A stretch of 8,519 bases of DNA from Chloroflexota bacterium (GTDB lineage: Bacteria > Chloroflexota > UBA11872 > VXOZ01): positions 1-8,519 of the forward strand of contig VXOZ01000100.1 of NCBI GenBank assembly GCA_009839775.1. The letters run 5' to 3'. Position 1 is the stretch's first letter. Every line of letters begins with the position of its first letter. The notes under the pieces were generated by a model. The model was not told where the DNA came from. It ran no database searches and saw nothing but the letters and a program-made list of their open reading frames with translations. Positions 5,191 through 8,519 of the stretch are shown here, one piece after another. The position numbers and the translations under genes were made by a program.

Positions 5191-6039
5191 CTACCTGATG
5201 TTTTCCGCCAAAGCCGCCAGATCTAGCTCGGGGATATTCGTGCTAAGGACGTGAATCCGGCCTTGCGCAACCCAGACCAGCATGCGCTCATCGTCATCCA
5301 CACCAAAGAACCGCACCGCAGTCGCGGAGCCGACACTCACTTCCTCCGACATACCCTCCACCAGCGGCAACACCAGCGTACTCTCCCAGTCGTCAATCGC
5401 GCGCAGTTGCGCGGCCAGTTCCGGAGGCAGAATCTCCAGTTCCAAAAGCCCCTCGCGAATGGAGTCCATGTCTATTTCGTCAGGCACCGCAAGTGTTGGG
5501 CTGGTAGTTTGGATGAAGCGCACGCCTTGCTCGGCGTCCTCCTTGGTAGCATAGAACAGCATCCCCACCTGGGGCATGGTCACGCGGAAGACCGCACCCT
5601 CCATATTATCGGGCAGAATGGTGCCGTCGCCGCCCAGCGCCCAGATGTAGTTGCGCGCCACCGGCAAATCTATCGTAAATGAGGCTTCTTCCTCATCGGT
5701 AATCATGACTTTGGGCTCCGGTTGCAAGGACTCAGGCAATGCAGAGAGTCGCGCCATGCGAAAGCCCAGGGCGTCCTCAGCCTCATCGAGCGTGACCTCA
5801 CGCGGTTCCCCGTCTCCCGTCGGCTCTTCTACCCATTGGATAAGCTCGGCGTCCGGCTCCGGCAAGGAATCCAGGAACTCCTGCGTGAGCTGTACGGTTT
5901 GCACCTCTTGCACGCGGAAGAGATTGAGGAACTGCTGGCCCGCGTTACGGACGGATGAGAAGATCACCAGGAGTAGAATAAGCACGCCTATCGCCAAGGC
6001 GGAAAGCCCTACCCATGCTCGTCTATCCAGTGCGCCCAT
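5191..6039 (-). CDS. Single-pass membrane protein with DUF4367-like C-terminal region
   Basis: 282 residues. The N-terminus is short and basic (MGALDRRAW), followed by one hydrophobic helix (about 9-28, GLSALAIGVLILLLVIF). No lipobox or cleavage site is visible and the protein has no cysteine, so it is probably a membrane-anchored protein with an outward-facing acidic domain of about 250 residues. The body is beta-rich: a segment at 87-126 (EAEDALGFRMARLSALPESL, KVMITDEEEASFTIDL) and another at 139-176. The C-terminal stretch, VGSATAVRFFGVDDDERMLVWVAQGRIHVLST followed by LAALAENIR (236-282), recalls the DUF4367 pattern of a strand, a tryptophan-containing strand and a short final helix. In other bacteria this pattern occurs in membrane proteins linked to anti-sigma or sensor roles. 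No sigma factor gene is nearby. Start at ATG 6039, with GGAGG (6048-6052) 8 bases upstream. Divergent from the ABC exporter. The family assignment is tentative. Confidence 0.75.
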   Translation of the reverse strand: MGALDRRAWVGLSALAIGVLILLLVIFSSVRNAGQQFLNLFRVQEVQTVQLTQEFLDSLPEPDAELIQWVEEPTGDGEPREVTLDEAEDALGFRMARLSALPESLQPEPKVMITDEEEASFTIDLPVARNYIWALGGDGTILPDNMEGAVFRVTMPQVGMLFYATKEDAEQGVRFIQTTSPTLAVPDEIDMDSIREGLLELEILPPELAAQLRAIDDWESTLVLPLVEGMSEEVSVGSATAVRFFGVDDDERMLVWVAQGRIHVLSTNIPELDLAALAENIR

Positions 6040-6327
6040 TGTGTAGACCTCCGCTATACCAAGTCACGCAGCGATTTCCGACAGTGCGGTGCGCGCGTCT
6101 GTGAAGTTGGGAACCGAGCCTCATTCTACCTGTTCAGCCTGAGAAGTACCTAAGAAATGCGTCTGAACATGCAGCGGTGTGTGCGCTCTGCCGGGGTTCA
6201 ATTCGTGCGCGGAAGCCGAGCGAGGCCAGCTGCTGCAACGTCAAGCGGGCGATTCAGGCTGCGCAAAAGGTCCACGTGCCGGTTCTGCCCCCTGTTGTCC
6301 AGTACGCGCGGCATGATACGTATGGGC

Positions 6328-6333
6328 TATAAT
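6328..6333 (+). promoter_or_regulatory. Candidate -10 box for the ABC exporter operon
   Basis: A perfect TATAAT, but with no convincing -35: the position 17 bases upstream reads CGCGCG, and TTGTCC (6295-6300) is 27 bases away. If used, transcription begins near 6340 and leaves a leader of about 265 bases before GTG 6606. A weak call that would fit activator dependence. Confidence 0.3.
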
Positions 6334-6401
6334 GGACAGAGAAGGCGTGAAATAGTGCCGCCCTGCGGTCACCCACACTCCTTTAGCGCATCCAGTCAAC
6401 A

Positions 6402-6432
6402 GGAAGTCCGCTTCCCGTCGGTTCGGCGTTTT
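6402..6432 (+). terminator. Tandem hairpins plus T-run in the ABC operon leader (weak terminator or attenuator)
   Basis: GGAAG (6402-6406) pairs with CTTCC (6411-6415) around TCCG. Directly after it, CGTCG (6416-6420) pairs with CGGCG (6424-6428, one G.U) around GTT, followed by TTTT (6429-6432) and ATAA. The second stem is only 5 bp, so termination would be inefficient. It lies about 60-90 bases after the possible start site set by TATAAT 6328 and 170 bases before the ATPase gene. Confidence 0.25.
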
Positions 6433-6605
6433 ATAAGAGCGTTCTCAACGTTGGCAACGCGACCACGCATTTTGAATGGGTCTCCAGTGCACTTGATGAT
6501 CCAATTTATTGATCGGTTACACGCACCTACGCACACGTTGCATGCCGGTTCCAAATCTCATTCTCGTTACCTTCATTACGGGCTCGCGCAGAGAGGACAC
6601 TTCCG

Positions 6606-7529
6606 GTGACACAAGAGTTAGCGATTGAAACGCGCCAGCTAACCAAATTCTACGGCAAGAATCGCGGCGTGGTGGACCTGGATCTCGACGTGCGCCGCGG
6701 GGAAATATACGGCTTTGTCGGCCCCAACGGCGCGGGCAAGACGACCACCGTCCGCCTGCTGCTCGACCTGATCCGCCCCACCCGCGGCTCCGCGACAATC
6801 CTCGGCATGGACGTGGGGAGCCAGTCGAAGGCCATCCGTGCCCGTACCGGGTTTCTGCCCGGCGAATTGCGCATGTACGACAATCTCACCGGCAGGCAAC
6901 TCCTGCGCTTCTTCGGCGCGGTGCGTGGCGTGACGGATATGACGTACGTGCACGAATTGGCTGAGCGGTTGAGTACGGAACTCAACCGGCGCATCGGCAC
7001 GCTGTCGCGAGGCAACAAGCAGAAACTCGGCGTGCTGCAGGCGCTCATGCACCGGCCGGACTTGGTGCTCTTCGATGAGGCCACGAGCGGGCTCGACCCG
7101 CTCATGCAGCAAGAACTCTACGGCATCCTGAATGAGTATCGCGAGCAAGGCGGCACGGTCTTCTTCTCCAGCCACTACCTGAACGAGGTGGAACGCATCT
7201 GCGACCGGGTGGGCGTGATCCGCGACGGCACGCTCATCCTGAGCGATACGCTGGAAGCTCTCCAAGAGAGGCACGTGCGTCGGCTGCGCTTGGAGTTCGC
7301 CGAACCGCCGCATGCGGACTTTCTTTCCGGTTTGTCCGGCGTGCAAAAGGAATCTCAGCAAGGCACAACCGTGATTGCGCTTGTGCAAGACAACCTGGCC
7401 GGAGCGCTTATAGAAGCGGCGCGCTATACCGTGGTGGACATCGAATACCAGGAACGGCGCCTCGAAGACATCTTTCTCCAGTACTACGACACCCGAGAGG
7501 AAAGCGATGCTGCGCAATCTTCTGCTTAA
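6606..7529 (+). CDS. ABC transporter ATP-binding protein (ABC-2 exporter type)
   Basis: A 307-residue ATPase that powers the membrane permease encoded next, probably as a 2+2 exporter of a drug, lipid or peptide in the DrrA/BcrA/CcmA class. Visible: Walker A GPNGAGKT (39-46), C-loop LSRGNKQ (133-139) in place of LSGGQ, Walker B LVLFDE (153-158, catalytic E158), D-loop SGLD (161-164) and switch histidine H190 in SSH. The Q-loop region reads TGFLPGELRMYDNLTG (81-96) and has no glutamine in the usual place. I recall this variant from other ABC-2 ATPases of this branch. Residues after about 225 form the extra C-terminal domain common to this class. The start is GTG 6606, with AGAGG (6592-6596) 9 bases upstream. 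The gene overlaps the permease start by 23 bases, so translation is probably coupled. The cargo is unknown. Confidence 0.93.
   Translation: MTQELAIETRQLTKFYGKNRGVVDLDLDVRRGEIYGFVGPNGAGKTTTVRLLLDLIRPTRGSATILGMDVGSQSKAIRARTGFLPGELRMYDNLTGRQLLRFFGAVRGVTDMTYVHELAERLSTELNRRIGTLSRGNKQKLGVLQALMHRPDLVLFDEATSGLDPLMQQELYGILNEYREQGGTVFFSSHYLNEVERICDRVGVIRDGTLILSDTLEALQERHVRRLRLEFAEPPHADFLSGLSGVQKESQQGTTVIALVQDNLAGALIEAARYTVVDIEYQERRLEDIFLQYYDTREESDAAQSSA
7496..7500 (+). promoter_or_regulatory. Ribosome binding site of the permease gene inside the ATPase gene
   Basis: AGAGG within GAGAGGAAA, 6 bases before ATG 7507. It lies inside the last codons of the ATPase gene and supports the overlapping start. 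Confidence 0.65.
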
Positions 7530-8310
7530 GACTCTGCGCGACCAGCGCATCCCCGTTCTGGCCTATGGACTGGGCTTGGGCGCGCTCGCGTTGCTGATTG
7601 TCGCAATTTACCCGGCTTTCGCAGCCAGCGGCGCCGAACTCGAAGAAGCTATGGAGAACCTTCCCGATGCTTACAAAGCCTTTACCGGCGGCGTGCTTTC
7701 GTTAACAGAATTCGACGGCTATTTAGTATCGCAGTACTTGATCATCTTGCCGCTGATCCTCGCCATTTTTGCCATCATCGAGGGCACCGGGGCGCTGCGT
7801 GGCGAAGAGGAGCGCGGCACGATGGACACCTTACTCTCTCTCCCCATTTCACGTAGCCAGGTGGTTGTACACAAAGCTATAGCCACGCTCTTGAGCATTG
7901 TCTTCGTTCTCATCATCATTGGTGCGGTGCTCTATGTGAGCACGCTGTTCGTGGAGGACGCTACGCTAGCGCTTGACCGACTTGCCGTTGTCCTCCTCAA
8001 CACGTTCGGCATGGGCGCGCTCTTCTACTGCTTTTCGCTCTTCCTGTCCGCCTCGCTGCCGTCACGCCGCTTGGCCGGAGTTATCGGGGCCGTCTTTGCC
8101 GTGGGCGCGTACTTCTTCGACGCGATGACGGACATCGTAGAGGGCCTCTACGACTATCGTATCCTCGGGCCGTTCAACTACTTCGAACCGCTGGCAATCC
8201 TGAAGGAAGATCTCTCCTTTCAGGATTCTGGTGTGCTCCTTGGCGCCAGCCTCTTCTTCCTCTTGGTCGGCCTGCTCATCTTCCAGCGGCGGGACGTTGC
8301 TGGCATCTAA
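7507..8310 (+). CDS. ABC-2 type transporter permease
   Basis: 267 residues with six predicted membrane helices (about 16-38, 76-95, 124-147, 160-182, 187-207, 240-259), the usual number for one half of an ABC-2 exporter channel. Between helices 2 and 3 is the cytoplasmic coupling segment GEEERGTMDTLLSLPISRSQ (99-118), a signature of this permease family (ExxxGTxxxLLSxPxSR). The first large loop (39-75) is acidic and would face outward. The start at ATG 7507 lies 23 bases inside the ATPase gene, in another frame, with AGAGG upstream. Tight overlap in this order is typical for subunits made in fixed ratio. Only one permease is seen, so the channel is probably a homodimer. Substrate unknown: the sequence does not separate drug efflux from bacteriocin or lipid export. 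No terminator with a T-run follows. Confidence 0.92.
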   Translation: MLRNLLLKTLRDQRIPVLAYGLGLGALALLIVAIYPAFAASGAELEEAMENLPDAYKAFTGGVLSLTEFDGYLVSQYLIILPLILAIFAIIEGTGALRGEEERGTMDTLLSLPISRSQVVVHKAIATLLSIVFVLIIIGAVLYVSTLFVEDATLALDRLAVVLLNTFGMGALFYCFSLFLSASLPSRRLAGVIGAVFAVGAYFFDAMTDIVEGLYDYRILGPFNYFEPLAILKEDLSFQDSGVLLGASLFFLLVGLLIFQRRDVAGI

Positions 8311-8415
8311 CCTCAGATGGCTTGCCTGCAACCAAGTAGTCAACGTCAATGGGACGCTGCTGAGCCGCGGATGGAGTGTTTGGCTATTGCGTTGCCTTGA
8401 ATCCCACCTACCCTC

Positions 8416-8445
8416 TTGGCAACGGCAAAGCGCGGCTACTATACT
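8416..8445 (+). promoter_or_regulatory. Promoter of the gene at the right edge
   Basis: TTGGCA (8416-8421, 5 of 6), 18-base spacer, TATACT (8440-8445, 5 of 6). This is the best two-box sigma-70-type promoter in the window. The start site would be near 8452. The 105 bases between the permease stop and this promoter show no other feature. Confidence 0.6.
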
Positions 8446-8472
8446 TGAAGTACGTATTGTCGTAGGGCACAC

Positions 8473-8519
8473 ATGCACGTGTTCAACCCACTTACGCCGG
8501 AGTCCACATGTCCCAGGCA
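8473..8519 (+). CDS. Possible 5' end of a gene cut off by the window edge
   Basis: Two starts are possible downstream of the promoter. ATG 8473 follows AGGG (8464-8467) by 5 bases and reads MHVFNPLTPESTCPR to the edge. ATG 8508 follows GGAG (8499-8502) by 5 bases, in another frame, and reads MSQA. Too little sequence is left to choose or to name a product. Confidence 0.3.
   Translation, partial: MHVFNPLTPESTCPR

Larger units (their letters stand above)
6040..6605. other. Long divergent intergenic region upstream of the ABC exporter
   Basis: 566 bases between the starts of the membrane protein gene (-) and the ABC ATPase gene (+). It holds the SD of the membrane protein gene (6048-6052), a TATAAT box (6328-6333) and a pair of small hairpins ending in TTTT (6402-6432). 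A + frame of 150 codons crosses most of it (6157-6609), but its product is low-complexity, rich in Arg and Ser, without recognisable motifs, and runs out of frame into the ATPase start. I regard it as chance. No tRNA, small RNA or repeat could be supported. Confidence 0.45.

Noticed and set aside
6157..6609. 150-codon + strand open frame before the ABC ATPase
   Set aside because: Arg/Ser-rich composition without motifs, no SD, and it overlaps the ATPase start in another frame. Most likely chance.
6639..7550. 303-codon antisense frame opposite the ABC ATPase, and similar long antisense frames opposite the epimerase, selD and the 233-residue protein
   Set aside because: Shadows caused by GC-rich third positions in real genes. 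The sense products carry the conserved motifs.

Overview
This is a gene-dense stretch of bacterial chromosome of moderately high GC, with ordinary housekeeping and accessory genes on both strands. No phage, transposon, CRISPR or rRNA/tRNA genes were seen. Shine-Dalgarno (SD) sequences are clear (GGGAGG, AAGGAG, AGGAGG) and several promoters carry TATACT or TATAAT -10 boxes. The AIM24/TIGR00266 protein, the DUF4926-type protein, the style of SelD and a dispersed ATTCC...GGAAT hairpin suggest a Chloroflexota-like or other environmental bacterium. That placement is only an inference. The organism should have selenocysteine machinery, because its selD appears to be a selenoprotein gene.

Layout: a rho-independent terminator (39-60) ends an unseen upstream gene. 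A NAD-dependent epimerase/dehydratase follows (217-1065, +). Next is selD, selenide water dikinase (1207-2250, +), whose catalytic residue is encoded by an in-frame TGA at 1252-1254. A naive gene call starts at 1288 and loses the active site. A tight hairpin with a GUG loop just after the TGA is a good SECIS candidate. A GNAT acetyltransferase (2325-2939, -) converges on selD and is divergent from an unrecognised soluble 233-residue protein (3052-3753, +). The two share a palindromic AGTATACT that can act as a -10 box in both directions. A short spacer holds a REP-like hairpin, then a DUF4926-like small gene (3855-4094, +) whose expected start codon reads ATC. An AIM24-family protein (4181-4858, -) starts at GTG behind a perfect AGGAGG. 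A single-pass membrane protein with a DUF4367-like C-terminus (5191-6039, -) is divergent, across a 566-base gap, from a two-gene ABC-2 exporter: ATPase 6606-7529 and permease 7507-8310, overlapping by 23 bases. A good promoter (8416-8445) near the right edge leads into a gene cut off by the window.

How the genes relate: the exporter pair is the only certain operon. SelD makes selenophosphate for selenocysteine and possibly selenouridine synthesis, and would itself need that product for its own translation. The other genes look like independent single units. The most interesting signals are the UGA-containing selD with its candidate SECIS and the DUF4926 gene with a lost or non-canonical start. 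The divergent promoter that may give a leaderless acetyltransferase mRNA comes next. I did not find a clearly new multi-gene system.
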